64,000 nt of DNA from Streptomyces capillispiralis (GCF_007829875.1 NZ_VIWV01000001.1:1054001-1118000); one strand, 5' to 3'. Shown: positions 49,866-59,927, counted from the stretch's first letter. Numbers and translations: made by a program. The notes: generated by a model not told the origin, from the sequence alone.

Positions 49866-51092
49866 TCAGAAGCCGCGGATCCTGCGCCCCGCCTCGGTCG
49901 CCGGGTAGAGGATCGCCTCGGCGACCCGGCCGCCGGAGTCCTTGACGCCGCCGCTGAAGTTGAGGCGTCCCGAGGTGCCGGTCTTGGCGGCGACGCCGTC
50001 CCAGTACTTCGCCTCGCGTTCCCAGCGGATGTCGCCGAGGAGACGGACCAGGTCGTCCGCGCGGAAGGCGGATGCCGTGTCGGTCCACGGCATGGTGTGG
50101 TGGGCGGCGATGCCGATCCCGGCGAGGACGGCGGGCGCGGTGATGGCGCTGCGCGAGGTGAAGTGGTGGGCGTGGCGGGCGAGGAGCTGCGTGAGGACGG
50201 GCAGGACGGTGGCCTCGACCTGTTCAGGCCGGTAGGCCGCCGGCAGTTCGTCCTCGTGTACCGATTCGGCGGACCGCTGGAGACCGTTTCGCCCGTAGAG
50301 CGTGGTGACCACGAGGGCGCGCAGCGCGGAGAGGGTGACGACCTCGCGGTCACTCGCGGACACCTGCCGCTTGCTGACGTTCACCAGCCGCGCGAACGGA
50401 ACGCGTTGGCCGTCCACGTCGACATGCACCGAGTCGGCGACCAGGTGTGCGAGCCGGGTGCCGTAGTCGCGCTGGTCCATGGACATGGCCAGGTTCTTGG
50501 CGACGGCCACGCCCTGCACGTTGCGGTCGTAGAAGATCTGCCGTGCGTCGGCGGGCGCGAGGTCGATGTACAGCTCGAACGGCAGGCGCACCTGGGCGAG
50601 TTCGGGGTAGGTCAGGCCGTACGCCTCGGGGTCGTCGTAGAGGTCGTGCCAGGCGGTGGTCTGGGTCTCGCCGTCGATGGCGATGACCACCGTGCCGGGC
50701 GCGACGGTGAGGGTGCGCAGGCCGCTGCCGGGGACGAGTTCGCCGCTGAGCGCGGCGAGCGGGCCGGCGTGCCAGAGGGTGACCGGCGGCGTGGACCACG
50801 CCGCGCCGAGCTCGCCCTTCAGTCCGGCGGCGATGTACTCGGCGTACGAGCCGACGTTCTTGCCCTTCTGTGAGGACTTCAGCGTGCGCTGCACGGTGGC
50901 GCGCAGCTCGGCGTGCCGGCGCACCAGACCGGACGCGGCCTTCAGCCGACGCGGGTCCTCCTCGGCACGGGGCGACGGCACGAGCTGGACGAGCGTCGGC
51001 ACGGACATCGTCCCGACGACGGCGTCGGCGCGGAACGGCATCGCGGTGAGCTGGGTGCCCTCGACGACAGCGGTCGGCATGGTCAGGCGCAT
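49866..51092 (-). CDS. DGQHR-domain/DndB-like protein
   Basis: A 408-residue protein of the DGQHR/DndB-like group. The core motif is degenerate: VIAIDGETQTTAWHDL replaces DGQHR. It is followed by family-like sequence PADARQIFYDRNVQGVAVAKN and LAMSMDQRDYG. DndB regulates phosphorothioate-modification operons, and other members are found beside restriction or modification genes. No dndA/C/D/E genes are in the window, so the role is probably with the divergent adenine methylase. ATG 51092 has GGGGGGAG 5 nt upstream. Confidence 0.75.
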   Translation of the reverse strand: MRLTMPTAVVEGTQLTAMPFRADAVVGTMSVPTLVQLVPSPRAEEDPRRLKAASGLVRRHAELRATVQRTLKSSQKGKNVGSYAEYIAAGLKGELGAAWSTPPVTLWHAGPLAALSGELVPGSGLRTLTVAPGTVVIAIDGETQTTAWHDLYDDPEAYGLTYPELAQVRLPFELYIDLAPADARQIFYDRNVQGVAVAKNLAMSMDQRDYGTRLAHLVADSVHVDVDGQRVPFARLVNVSKRQVSASDREVVTLSALRALVVTTLYGRNGLQRSAESVHEDELPAAYRPEQVEATVLPVLTQLLARHAHHFTSRSAITAPAVLAGIGIAAHHTMPWTDTASAFRADDLVRLLGDIRWEREAKYWDGVAAKTGTSGRLNFSGGVKDSGGRVAEAILYPATEAGRRIRGF

Positions 51093-51165
51093 GAGTCTCC
51101 CCCCGGAGTTGCGGAGCCACTTCCACTCGGAAGCAATCCCAGAGAAGCATAACAGCGAAAGCACG

Positions 51166-51203
51166 GTCAAACACGTTGACGGATTTGACGCGTGCTATAG
51201 GTT
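51166..51203 (+). promoter_or_regulatory. Promoter of the adenine methylase gene with overlapping inverted repeat
   Basis: TTGACG (51176-51181) and TAGGTT (51198-51203) are 16 nt apart, a good sigma-70-type pair for the methylase gene. The repeat GTCAA-ACACG-TTGAC (51166-51180) overlaps the -35, and a second TTGACG follows at 51185. The site sits in the divergent gap to the DndB-like gene and may be bound by a regulator of both. Confidence 0.5.
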
Positions 51204-51240
51204 GTGACCGTTCACTCCAGAAAGGCTCAGGACTGCCGCC

Positions 51241-53439
51241 ATGCCCCAGTCATCCGCGCAGGTGACCGCCGCCGAGATCTCCCGCATCGCGGGGGTCACG
51301 CGGGCCACGGTCAGCAACTGGCGTCGTCGGCACGAGGACTTCCCCGCGCCGGCCGGCGGCACGGACAGCAGCCCGCTGTACGACCTGGAGACCGTGCGCA
51401 CATGGCTCGCCTCACGCGGTCACGCCTCGGCGGCGACCCCGTCGGAGGAACTCCGTACGATGCTGCGTCTGCGTGCGCAGAGCGGCGGCAGCGGTACCTC
51501 GGAAGGGCTGCTGCTCGTCGTCCTGGCGGCGGCGAGCCACTCGGCGGAGGAGCTGACGGCCGCCACGCGCCTGCCGGACACGGAGGTCGTCGACCGGGCG
51601 CAGCGCGACGCGGAGTCGGCCGCGGACGCCGTACCGGCCACCGGCCCCGTCCGTTTCGACACGGCCGACGCGGCGGTGCTGCGCGCGCTGTACGCGTGCG
51701 TACGTGACGAGGGCGGTCAGGCCGCACTGGGCGTACTCGCGGAGCGGGAGCTGGAGGACAGTGCCGCGTCCGGCGCGTACCGGACACCGGCACCGCTCGC
51801 GGACCTGCTGGCCGGCCTGATCCCTGGATCACCGTCCCGCGTTCTGGACCCGGCCTGCGGCAGCGGCACCCTGCTGGCGGCCGCCGCCCGCCGGGGCGCG
51901 CGCGAGCTGTGCGGCCAGGACGCGCTTCCGGTGCAGGCGCTGCGCAGCGCCGTGAGCCTGACCCTGACGGAGCCGGAGGCTTCGGTCACCGTGCGCGCCG
52001 CCGACAGTCTCCGCGCGGACGCCTTTCCCGGCCTGGTCGCCGACGCGGTGCTGTGTAATCCGCCGTACGGCGTCCGGGACTGGGGGCACGACGAGCTGGC
52101 GTACGACCCCCGCTGGGCGTACGGCGTGCCGGCCCGCGCCGAGTCGGAGCTGGCGTGGGTGCAGCACGCGCTCGCTCACCTCGCACCCGGCGGCTACGCG
52201 GCGCTGCTCCTGCCGCCGGCCACGGCCGGGCGCGCGTCGGGACGTCGCGTACGGGCCGAGCTGGTGCGCAGCGGGGCGTTGCGCGCGGTGATCGCGCTGC
52301 CCGCGGGGGCGTCGGTGCCGTTGCACGTCGGGCTTCAGGTGTGGGTGCTGCAACGGCCCGAACCGGGGGGCCCGGAGCGCAAGTCGGTGCTCTTCGTGGA
52401 CACCGCGGCGGACGGGCCGGCGGGGCCACCGGCCGGGTTCGGCGGTACGACGCCGCCGGCTCGTACCAGGGGCACGGCCCGGTCCGCCTCCGTGGACTGG
52501 CCGGGCGTCACGGCGCGGGCCCTCGGGGCGTGGCGGGCGTTCATGGAGAATCCCGACGCGTTCGAGGGTGAACCCGGTGTCGCGCACGCGGTGGGCGTGG
52601 TCGACCTCTTGGACGACGTGGTGGATCTGACCCCGGCCCGGCTCGTACGGGCGTCACGGGCCGAGGTCGACCCGGCGGAACTGTCGGCGAGGGTCGACGC
52701 CACACGCGGGGATCTCGTCAAGGCCGCGAAGTCGCTCGCGCGGGCCGCCGGTCACGAGGACTGGAGCGCCGCCGGGGCCTCGGCACGGGAGTGGCGGACG
52801 GCGACGGCGTCCGACCTCTCGCGCGGTGGCGCGCTCACCTTGCTGCGGACGGTTCCGGACAGCGTGCGGACCCGGGCACACGCCGCCGGCGGCGAGGAGG
52901 GGCGACCCGAGACCCGGGCGGTGATCACCGGATCGGACATCGCGACCGGCTCGGGTCCCACGGGAGAGCCGACGGGGCTGTACGACGGCACGGCACCCGT
53001 GATCGCCGTCGGGGACGTTCTCGTGCGAGCGATCGCGAACGAGGGCGGCCCGATGGCCCGGGTCGCGGGCGAGGAGGACGCCGGCGCGCTGCCCGGCCCC
53101 CACGTCCACCTCTTCCGGCCGGACCCGGCCCGCCTGGACGCCTGGTTCCTCGCCGGGTTCCTGGGGGCGGAGGAGAACATCGCGGGCGCGTCGACGGGCA
53201 GTACGGTCCTGACGGTCAGCCCCGGTCGGCTGCGTGTGCCGCTGCTGCCGCTGGAGGAGCAACGACGGTACGGGGAGGCCTTCCGGCACGTGCACGCACT
53301 CCGGGCGGAGGCGCGGCGGGCGACCGCGCTGGCGGAGGAGACGGCACGGCTGCTGGCGGGCGGGCTTACGGGCGGCCAGTTGCTGCCGTCGCGGGAGGCG
53401 GCTGAGGTACGCGGCCAGGGTGGCGATTCGCCCCATTAG
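51241..53439 (+). CDS. N6-adenine DNA methylase with N-terminal HTH and C-terminal specificity-like region
   Basis: A 732-residue protein. Residues 1-60 form a helix-turn-helix (AAEISRIAGVTRATVSNWRRR). The methylase core has motif I VLDPACGSGTLL (about 202) and catalytic motif IV NPPYG (about 273). The C-terminal 180 residues contain LDAWFLAGFLGAEENIAGAS and PLLPLEEQRRYGEAF, like the target-recognition half of type I HsdS, so modification and specificity may be fused. No cognate nuclease adjoins it; the DndB-like gene is divergent. It may be an orphan methylase, a partner of an unknown effector, or a regulator, given the HTH. Confidence 0.88.
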   Translation: MPQSSAQVTAAEISRIAGVTRATVSNWRRRHEDFPAPAGGTDSSPLYDLETVRTWLASRGHASAATPSEELRTMLRLRAQSGGSGTSEGLLLVVLAAASHSAEELTAATRLPDTEVVDRAQRDAESAADAVPATGPVRFDTADAAVLRALYACVRDEGGQAALGVLAERELEDSAASGAYRTPAPLADLLAGLIPGSPSRVLDPACGSGTLLAAAARRGARELCGQDALPVQALRSAVSLTLTEPEASVTVRAADSLRADAFPGLVADAVLCNPPYGVRDWGHDELAYDPRWAYGVPARAESELAWVQHALAHLAPGGYAALLLPPATAGRASGRRVRAELVRSGALRAVIALPAGASVPLHVGLQVWVLQRPEPGGPERKSVLFVDTAADGPAGPPAGFGGTTPPARTRGTARSASVDWPGVTARALGAWRAFMENPDAFEGEPGVAHAVGVVDLLDDVVDLTPARLVRASRAEVDPAELSARVDATRGDLVKAAKSLARAAGHEDWSAAGASAREWRTATASDLSRGGALTLLRTVPDSVRTRAHAAGGEEGRPETRAVITGSDIATGSGPTGEPTGLYDGTAPVIAVGDVLVRAIANEGGPMARVAGEEDAGALPGPHVHLFRPDPARLDAWFLAGFLGAEENIAGASTGSTVLTVSPGRLRVPLLPLEEQRRYGEAFRHVHALRAEARRATALAEETARLLAGGLTGGQLLPSREAAEVRGQGGDSPH

Positions 53440-53545
53440 GCACGCGAGCCCTCACTTGTAGACCACACTTGTCGGACCGTCCTGGGCAGATCTATCGGCT
53501 CGGGCGGTGGGGTCGGGACATTTCGGAAGGAATCCGGGGATCCAG

Positions 53546-55537
53546 TTGAACAGCAGTAAGCACACGGAGTTGGCGAACCACGCGTGGTCCGTCGCCGACC
53601 TCCTGCGGGGGGACTACAAGCAGTCCGACTACGGCAAGGTCATCCTGCCGTTCACGGTGCTGCGGCGACTGGAGTGCGTGCTGGAGCCGACCCGCGAGAA
53701 GGTCGCGGAGATCGCGGAGCAGCACGAGGACAGCGGCATCGACCCGGACCGCTTCCTGCGGCGGGCCTCGGGCCACTCCTTCTACAACAGGACCGGCCTC
53801 ACCCTGAAGAAGATCGCCGGAGACCCGAAGAACGCGGCGCAGAACCTCCTGGTGTACGTGGGGGCGTTTTCCGACAACGCGCGGGGTGTGCTGGAGCGCT
53901 TCGAGTTCGCGCAGCAGATCAAGCGGCTGGACGACGCCGATCTGCTCTACAAGGTCATCGGCAGGTTCACAGACCTGGACCTGCGTCCCGAGGTCGTGCC
54001 CAACCACAACATGGGCTACATCTTCGAGGAGCTGATCCGCCGGTTCGCCGAGCAGTCGAACGAGACGGCCGGTGAGCACTTCACGCCGCGTGAGGTCATC
54101 CAGCTGATGGTGCGGCTGCTGGTCGCGCCGGACGGTGACGCACTCCAGCTTCCGGGTGCGGTGCGTACGGTCTTGGACCCGGCCTGCGGTACGGGCGGCA
54201 TGCTCTCCGCGATGGACGACCTCATCACCGAGCTGAACCCGGACGCCACGGTGGAGGTGTACGGGCAGGAGCTCAACCCCGAGTCGTGGGCGATCTGCCG
54301 GTCAGACCTGATGATCAAGGGGCAGGACCCGGAGAACATCGCCTTCGGCAACTCCTTCTCCGACGACGGGCACGCCCGCAAGACCTTCGACTACATGCTG
54401 GCCAACCCGCCGTTCGGCGTGGAGTGGAAGAAGGTCAAGGACGAGGTCGAGCACGAGCACAAGGCGCTGGGCGAGGCCGGCCGGTTCGGGGCGGGGCTGC
54501 CCAAGGTTAGTGACGGCTCACTGCTGTTTCTTCAACACATGATCTCCAAGATGAAGCCCGTGGACGTGAACGGCGGAGGTGGCTCACGGCTCGCGATCGT
54601 CTTCAATGGCTCACCGCTGTTCACAGGTGCTGCGGGATCGGGTGAGTCGGAGATCCGGCGCTGGCTCCTGGAGAACGACTGGCTGGAGGGCATCGTTGCC
54701 CTACCGGACCAGCTGTTTTACAACACCGGCATCTCGACGTACTTCTGGATCCTGACGAACAGGAAGAGCCCGGACCACAAGGGCAAGGTCGTACTGCTGG
54801 ACGCGCGCGACCAGTGGCAGAAGATGCGGAAGTCGCTGGGCGACAAGCGCAAGCAACTGGGCTCGGACCACATTGCGACAGTGGTCAAGCTGTACGGCGA
54901 GGCACTGGCAGTGGTGGACGATCCGGAGCACCCGCTACACGGCAAGGTAAAGGTCTTCCGTAACGAGGACTTCGGCTACCAGCGGATCACGGTGGAGCGG
55001 CCGTTGAAGCTGCGATTCAAAGTGACGGAGGAGGCGCTGGCCGCGCTGGAAGCGTCGAAGACGATCCAGAAAATGCCGCAGGCTATGGCGCTAGCGAACG
55101 CGTTCAAATCCGTGATGGGCTCAAGTTGGAGCACAAAGCAGGAGGCTTGGCTCGCGCTGAAGGATGCGGTGGTGCAGGCTGGCGAAACATGGCCGACTGG
55201 GGCTCCCTTCAACAAGGCACTGCGGGATGTGATCGGGGTACGGGATCCAGAGGGCGAGGTACAGCTCATTGCAGGCAAACCCGAGCCGGATGCCGAGCTT
55301 CGAGACTACGAGAATGTGCCGCTGGGCCAGGACGTCAAGGAGTACCTGCAGCGAGAAGTTCACCCGCACATGCCGGACGCTTGGGTCGACAACAGTAAAA
55401 CGAAAATCGGATACGACATTCCCGTAACGCGTCATTTTTACCAGTATGAACCACCGCGACCGTTGGCAGATATCGATGCCGAGTTGCAGGATCTCGAGGC
55501 GCAGATTCAGCAGCTCCTGGGGGAGGTTACGAAGTGA
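53546..55537 (+). CDS. hsdM: Type I restriction-modification methylase subunit
   Basis: A 663-residue adenine methyltransferase of a type I system. After the N-terminal HsdM domain (TELANHAWSVADLLRGDYKQ) come motif I DPACGTGGML (about 211) and motif IV NPPFG (about 287). The chosen start is TTG 53546 (NSSKHTELAN), with GGGGA 5 nt upstream; GTG 53507 would add 13 residues without similarity. The gap before it carries a weak promoter, TTGTCG at 53469 and TATCGG at 53493. The stop overlaps the hsdS start (GTGA). It needs HsdS for target choice and HsdR for cleavage, both next in the operon. Confidence 0.95.
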   Translation: MNSSKHTELANHAWSVADLLRGDYKQSDYGKVILPFTVLRRLECVLEPTREKVAEIAEQHEDSGIDPDRFLRRASGHSFYNRTGLTLKKIAGDPKNAAQNLLVYVGAFSDNARGVLERFEFAQQIKRLDDADLLYKVIGRFTDLDLRPEVVPNHNMGYIFEELIRRFAEQSNETAGEHFTPREVIQLMVRLLVAPDGDALQLPGAVRTVLDPACGTGGMLSAMDDLITELNPDATVEVYGQELNPESWAICRSDLMIKGQDPENIAFGNSFSDDGHARKTFDYMLANPPFGVEWKKVKDEVEHEHKALGEAGRFGAGLPKVSDGSLLFLQHMISKMKPVDVNGGGGSRLAIVFNGSPLFTGAAGSGESEIRRWLLENDWLEGIVALPDQLFYNTGISTYFWILTNRKSPDHKGKVVLLDARDQWQKMRKSLGDKRKQLGSDHIATVVKLYGEALAVVDDPEHPLHGKVKVFRNEDFGYQRITVERPLKLRFKVTEEALAALEASKTIQKMPQAMALANAFKSVMGSSWSTKQEAWLALKDAVVQAGETWPTGAPFNKALRDVIGVRDPEGEVQLIAGKPEPDAELRDYENVPLGQDVKEYLQREVHPHMPDAWVDNSKTKIGYDIPVTRHFYQYEPPRPLADIDAELQDLEAQIQQLLGEVTK

Positions 55538-56748
55538 CCGAGTTTGTGCGCCTGAAAAGAATCGCTCAAGTGCGTTACGGACTAGGGCAGCCACCTAAAC
55601 TTGCAATTGACGGGATTCCCATCATCCGGGCTACCAATGTGTCGCAAGGGAGAATCACTACACAAAATATGATCCGTGCCCGCCTCTCCGACCTTCCACT
55701 GCATAGGGCACCTCTTCTCGACGAAGGGGAGATCCTTGTCGTCCGGAGCGGCGCACTCACTGGTGACTCGGCTCGAATCCCAGCAAAGTGGAGCGGTAGC
55801 GCCCCAGGGTATGACCTGCGAGTAACACCCGACAACTCGATCGATTCTCGATACTTGGCCTATTGCCTCCTAAGCAGGCCAGTTATCGATCAGATGAAGC
55901 TAGCCAGCAGTCGCGCAGCTCAGCCTCACCTAAATGCGGAGGAGCTTGGCGACACCAAAATCCCTGTGCAGCGCTTGGAGGATCAGCGTCGAATCGCTGA
56001 TTACCTAGACGCCGAGTTGACCAAGCTTGACGACCTAGCCAACAAAAAGCGCCGTCTAGTCAGGCTACTCAACGAGCGCATCGATAGCCGCATCCTTCAG
56101 CACGTTGGTGAGAGCGAGATCGTTCGATCTGACGGCGGCTCACCGACGCTCCCTATTCGCAGAGTTTTGATGAAGGTGACACGCTCAGCCGTTGCCGGTT
56201 CAGGCGTTATCACTGCATACCGAGATGGCCAGGTGACAGAACGCGGGGCACGTCGCTCCGAGGGCTATACCATGTCAGCGTCCACAGAACCTCTTGGCCA
56301 ACACGTACATGTCGGCGATGTAGTGGTACATGGCCTTGACGGCTTCGCGGGAGCCATAGGCACATCGGAAGCGTACGGTAACTGCAGTCCGGTTTACCAC
56401 GTATGTACGCCAAGGAATGGTGGGGACTCCTGGTTCATCGGCCGCCTCCTACGACTGCTTGCCCTTCAGGGATATCTGGGAAACTTCGCGACAAGCACTC
56501 GGGAAAGAGCCGTCGACTTCCGAAACTGGGACCTTTTTGGCCGAATTCCTATTCCCGTTGTAGCGAATACTGAGCAGCGCGAGATCGGAGAATGGATCAC
56601 TCAGTTGCGCCCTTTGCGCACGGCTATCGAGCGCTCTGAAGCGCTCACCGCAGAGCGTCGCCATGCTCTTATCACTGCTGCCGTGACCGGCGAGGTTGAC
56701 ATAGCCGCCGCCAGCGGCCGCAACGTAACCGAGGGAGTCACCGTATGA
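55534..56748 (+). CDS. hsdS: Type I restriction-modification specificity subunit
   Basis: A 404-residue target-recognition subunit with the expected two-fold layout: TRD1 (about 1-150), central conserved helix QRLEDQRRIADYLDAELTKL, TRD2 (about 205-340), and C-terminal helix with NTEQREIGEWITQLRPL and RRHALITAAVTGEVDI. It sets which bipartite DNA sequence is methylated or cut; the sequence itself cannot be read off. GTG 55534 overlaps the hsdM stop, and its own stop overlaps hsdR (ATGA). GC content and codon use are clearly lower than in neighbours, typical of horizontally exchanged hsdS genes. Confidence 0.95.
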   Translation: MTEFVRLKRIAQVRYGLGQPPKLAIDGIPIIRATNVSQGRITTQNMIRARLSDLPLHRAPLLDEGEILVVRSGALTGDSARIPAKWSGSAPGYDLRVTPDNSIDSRYLAYCLLSRPVIDQMKLASSRAAQPHLNAEELGDTKIPVQRLEDQRRIADYLDAELTKLDDLANKKRRLVRLLNERIDSRILQHVGESEIVRSDGGSPTLPIRRVLMKVTRSAVAGSGVITAYRDGQVTERGARRSEGYTMSASTEPLGQHVHVGDVVVHGLDGFAGAIGTSEAYGNCSPVYHVCTPRNGGDSWFIGRLLRLLALQGYLGNFATSTRERAVDFRNWDLFGRIPIPVVANTEQREIGEWITQLRPLRTAIERSEALTAERRHALITAAVTGEVDIAAASGRNVTEGVTV

Positions 56749-59700
56749 GCCCCGTACACGACGAGTCCTCCTTCGGGTCCGCCATCGTTGCCGCCCTTTG
56801 CGAGCGAGGCTGGCGGGAGGCGAGCCCGGAAGACTACCAGGCCGATCTTGGGCTCGACACCAACGAGTTGTTCACCTTCATCAGTGCAACCCAAGCCGAC
56901 GAATGGTATGAGCTGGTCACCGTCTACGGCGGCGACACCAACGAAGCCCAGCGCGGTTTCGCTCAGCGGCTCGACCGGGCCATCGCCGATGACGGGCTGC
57001 TCCATGTCCTCCGGAATGGTGTCAAGGACCGAGGTGTGCGACTCCGCGTCGCCTACTTCAAGCCCAACCTCATCTCCGCCGACTCCGTTCTCGACGGCTA
57101 CCGGGCCAACCGTCTCACCGTTGTTCGCGAGCTGCGGTATGCCACCAAGCAGGCCGACTGGGGACATGAGCTCGATCTAACTTTGTTCCTCAACGGCATC
57201 CCGGTCGCCACGGCCGAGTTGAAAAACCCGCTGACCAGGCAGGGCGTCGAGGACGCCAAAGAGCAGTACCGAATGAAACGCGACCCGACCGAGCTGATCT
57301 TCACGCGGCGGGTCATCGCGAACTTCGCCGTGGACCCGGACCTGGTCTTCGTCACCACGCAATTGCGAGGCAAGAACACCCAGTTCCTGCCCTTCAACAC
57401 CGGCTCGAACGGCCCCGGCCAGCCCGGCGGATCCGGCAACCCTGCCCCCACGTCCCATGGCACGTACGCCACCTCCTACCTCTGGGAACAGGTCTGGGAG
57501 CGGGACAACTGGCTCGACCTCCTCCAGCGTTTCGTGCACCAGCAGAAGGACAAGACGCCCGGCGGAGGCACCACCAAGAAGACGATCTTCCCCCGCTTCC
57601 ACCAGTGGGACGTCGTCAAGAAGCTCACCGCGCACGCGTCCGTGCACGGCGCCGGCCAGAACTACCTCGTCATGGCCTCCGCCGGCTCGGGCAAGTCGAA
57701 CACCATCGGCTGGCTCGCCCACCGTCTCAGCGACCTCCACGCCCGCACCGACCCGAGTGTCCTGCGGCCCGATGCCCTCGCCGAGGGACGGATCAAGCCG
57801 GGCGAGCCCGTCTTCGACAAGGTCATCGTCATCACCGACCGTCGTGCCCTGGACGCGCAGCTCTCGGCGACGGTCGGCAGCTTCTCGCAGACGGACGGCC
57901 TGGTCGTGAAGGTCGACGAGAAGCACGGCGCCAAGAGCGAGCAGCTCGCCCGTGCCCTCTCCCGGGACACCGGGAAGATCGTCACGGTCACCCTGCACTC
58001 GTTCCCGGCGCTGCTGGACTACATCAAGCGCAACCCCACCGAGATCAAGGGCACCCGCTTCGCGATCATCGTCGACGAGGCGCACTCCTCCCAGTCCGGT
58101 GACGCCGCCACCGCCGTGAAGGCCGCCCTGCGCGACCTCGGCCTGGACGCCGACTCGGACGACGAGGGCGCGACCACAGTGACTGTGGACGACCAACTCA
58201 AGGCGAAGGCGGTCGCGCGCTCCCGCGCCGCCAACCTCTCCTACTTCGCCTTCACGGCGACACCCAAGTCGAAGACCCTCGAACTCTTCGGCACGGCAGG
58301 CGTCGAGAACGGCAAGACCGTCTACCGCCCCTTCCACACGTACTCCATGCGCCAGGCCATTGAGGAAGGCTTCATCCTCGACCCCCTGCGCAACTACGTC
58401 ACCTACAACACTTATTGGAAGCTCGCGAACCTCAACCGCGATGAGAAGGAGGTCGACCCCTCCAGGGCGAACAGCCAGCTCGCCCGGTTCGCCCTCATGC
58501 ACGAGCACACCGTGTCCCAGCACGCCACGGTGATCGTCGAGCACTTCCTCGCCCACACCCGCGGTCGGCTCGGCGGACGGGCCAAGGCCATGGTGGTCAC
58601 GGCCTCCCGTCACTCCGCCGTGCAGATGGCGCGTGCCATCCGCAGTTACATCGCGGACCGCGAGTACGACACCAAGTACCCGGACCTCGGCGTACTCGTC
58701 GCGATCTCCGGCACCCTCACCATCGACGGTGAGGAGACCACCGAGGTCAAGGAGAACGGCGGTATCTCCGAGGCCGCGCTGCCAAAGGCCTTCGGCTACA
58801 CGCGTGCCGACGACAAGGCCGCGAAGGCCGGCGGCAAGGGGCAGCAGGAGTACCGGATCCTGGTCGTCGCCGAGAAGTACCAAACCGGCTTCGACCAGCC
58901 ACTCCTCACCACCATGTACGTCAACAAGACCCTGACCGGCATCGCCGCCGTGCAGACCCTCTCCCGCCTCAACCGCACCGCCGAACGCAAGTCCCAGGCA
59001 GATCTCGCCGTCCTGGACTTCGTCAACGAGGCCGAGGACATCAAGGAAGCATTCCGCCCCTACTTCGAGGAGGCGCACACCCTGCCCTCCGACCCGAACC
59101 TCCTCTACACGGCTCAGAGCCGCGTCATGTCCGCACCGATCATCTCGGAGCAGGACATGGACGAGTTCGTTGCCGCGTACCTGGAAGCGGAGAGGAAGGC
59201 GGGTGGCGTCCAGTCCACGTGGGAGAAGCTGCACGCGGAGTTGTACCGGCTCCTCTCCCCCGCCGTCGCCCGCTTCACCGCCCTTCTGGAGAGTGAGGAG
59301 GAGGACGACATCGAGACGGCCGAGGAGTTCCGCGCCAACCTCAACGACTACGTCCGCAAGTACGGCTTTCTCGCGCAGATCGTCCCCTACCGCGACGCCG
59401 AGTTGGAGCGCCTGCACCTCTACGGGCGCCACCTGCTCAATCGGCTCCCCCGCCTCGCGGACGGCGGAGTCGACATAGGCGAGGTGGACCTCAGTCACCT
59501 GCGCGTCGAGAAGACCGGCGAGCACGACGTGTCCCTCAACCCCGAAGGTCCCGCCGAGCTCAAGGGCTTCGGTGACGGGGCGGGTGGCGCGAAGGACGCG
59601 GACAAGTCGCTGCTGTCCGAGCTGATCGAGAGGTTCAACTCCAAGTTCGGTACGGAGTTCACCGAGGAGGACGTCCTCCCCGCCTTCAACGCGACGAAGA

Positions 59701-59927
59701 AGGACCCGAAGGTCCGTGCTGCCGCCGTCGTCAATGACGAAGAGAACTTCGGGATCGTCTTCGACAAGAAGTTCGAGGAGAACATGATGGATCATGTCTC
59801 CACCATCGACACCCTCGGCAAGCGGTACTTCGGTACGGACCGGGACTTCAAGTCCAACCTTGACCGCAGCGCTCGCCGCGCGGCCTGGCGGATGATCCGC
59901 CGAGAGGAAGGGTTGGACGACTTCTGA
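56745..59927 (+). CDS. hsdR: Type I restriction endonuclease subunit
   Basis: A 1060-residue translocase-nuclease. The N-terminal PD-(D/E)xK nuclease includes the Glu-x-Lys in VATAELKNP (about 157). The SF2 motor has Walker A ASAGSGKSNT (about 314), the DEAH box VDEAHSSQSG (about 443) and motif VI-like QTLSRLNRT. The C-terminal helical region recruits HsdM-HsdS. Length is normal, and no frameshift or missing key motif is seen, so the system looks intact. ATG 56745 overlaps the hsdS stop. A strong hairpin follows 6 nt after the stop. Confidence 0.96.
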   Translation: MSPVHDESSFGSAIVAALCERGWREASPEDYQADLGLDTNELFTFISATQADEWYELVTVYGGDTNEAQRGFAQRLDRAIADDGLLHVLRNGVKDRGVRLRVAYFKPNLISADSVLDGYRANRLTVVRELRYATKQADWGHELDLTLFLNGIPVATAELKNPLTRQGVEDAKEQYRMKRDPTELIFTRRVIANFAVDPDLVFVTTQLRGKNTQFLPFNTGSNGPGQPGGSGNPAPTSHGTYATSYLWEQVWERDNWLDLLQRFVHQQKDKTPGGGTTKKTIFPRFHQWDVVKKLTAHASVHGAGQNYLVMASAGSGKSNTIGWLAHRLSDLHARTDPSVLRPDALAEGRIKPGEPVFDKVIVITDRRALDAQLSATVGSFSQTDGLVVKVDEKHGAKSEQLARALSRDTGKIVTVTLHSFPALLDYIKRNPTEIKGTRFAIIVDEAHSSQSGDAATAVKAALRDLGLDADSDDEGATTVTVDDQLKAKAVARSRAANLSYFAFTATPKSKTLELFGTAGVENGKTVYRPFHTYSMRQAIEEGFILDPLRNYVTYNTYWKLANLNRDEKEVDPSRANSQLARFALMHEHTVSQHATVIVEHFLAHTRGRLGGRAKAMVVTASRHSAVQMARAIRSYIADREYDTKYPDLGVLVAISGTLTIDGEETTEVKENGGISEAALPKAFGYTRADDKAAKAGGKGQQEYRILVVAEKYQTGFDQPLLTTMYVNKTLTGIAAVQTLSRLNRTAERKSQADLAVLDFVNEAEDIKEAFRPYFEEAHTLPSDPNLLYTAQSRVMSAPIISEQDMDEFVAAYLEAERKAGGVQSTWEKLHAELYRLLSPAVARFTALLESEEEDDIETAEEFRANLNDYVRKYGFLAQIVPYRDAELERLHLYGRHLLNRLPRLADGGVDIGEVDLSHLRVEKTGEHDVSLNPEGPAELKGFGDGAGGAKDADKSLLSELIERFNSKFGTEFTEEDVLPAFNATKKDPKVRAAAVVNDEENFGIVFDKKFEENMMDHVSTIDTLGKRYFGTDRDFKSNLDRSARRAAWRMIRREEGLDDF

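Noticed and set aside
53440..53545. Repeated CACTTGT motifs as an operator for hsdMSR
   Set aside because: Two 7-bp matches are expected by chance at this spacing; nothing else supports a regulator.
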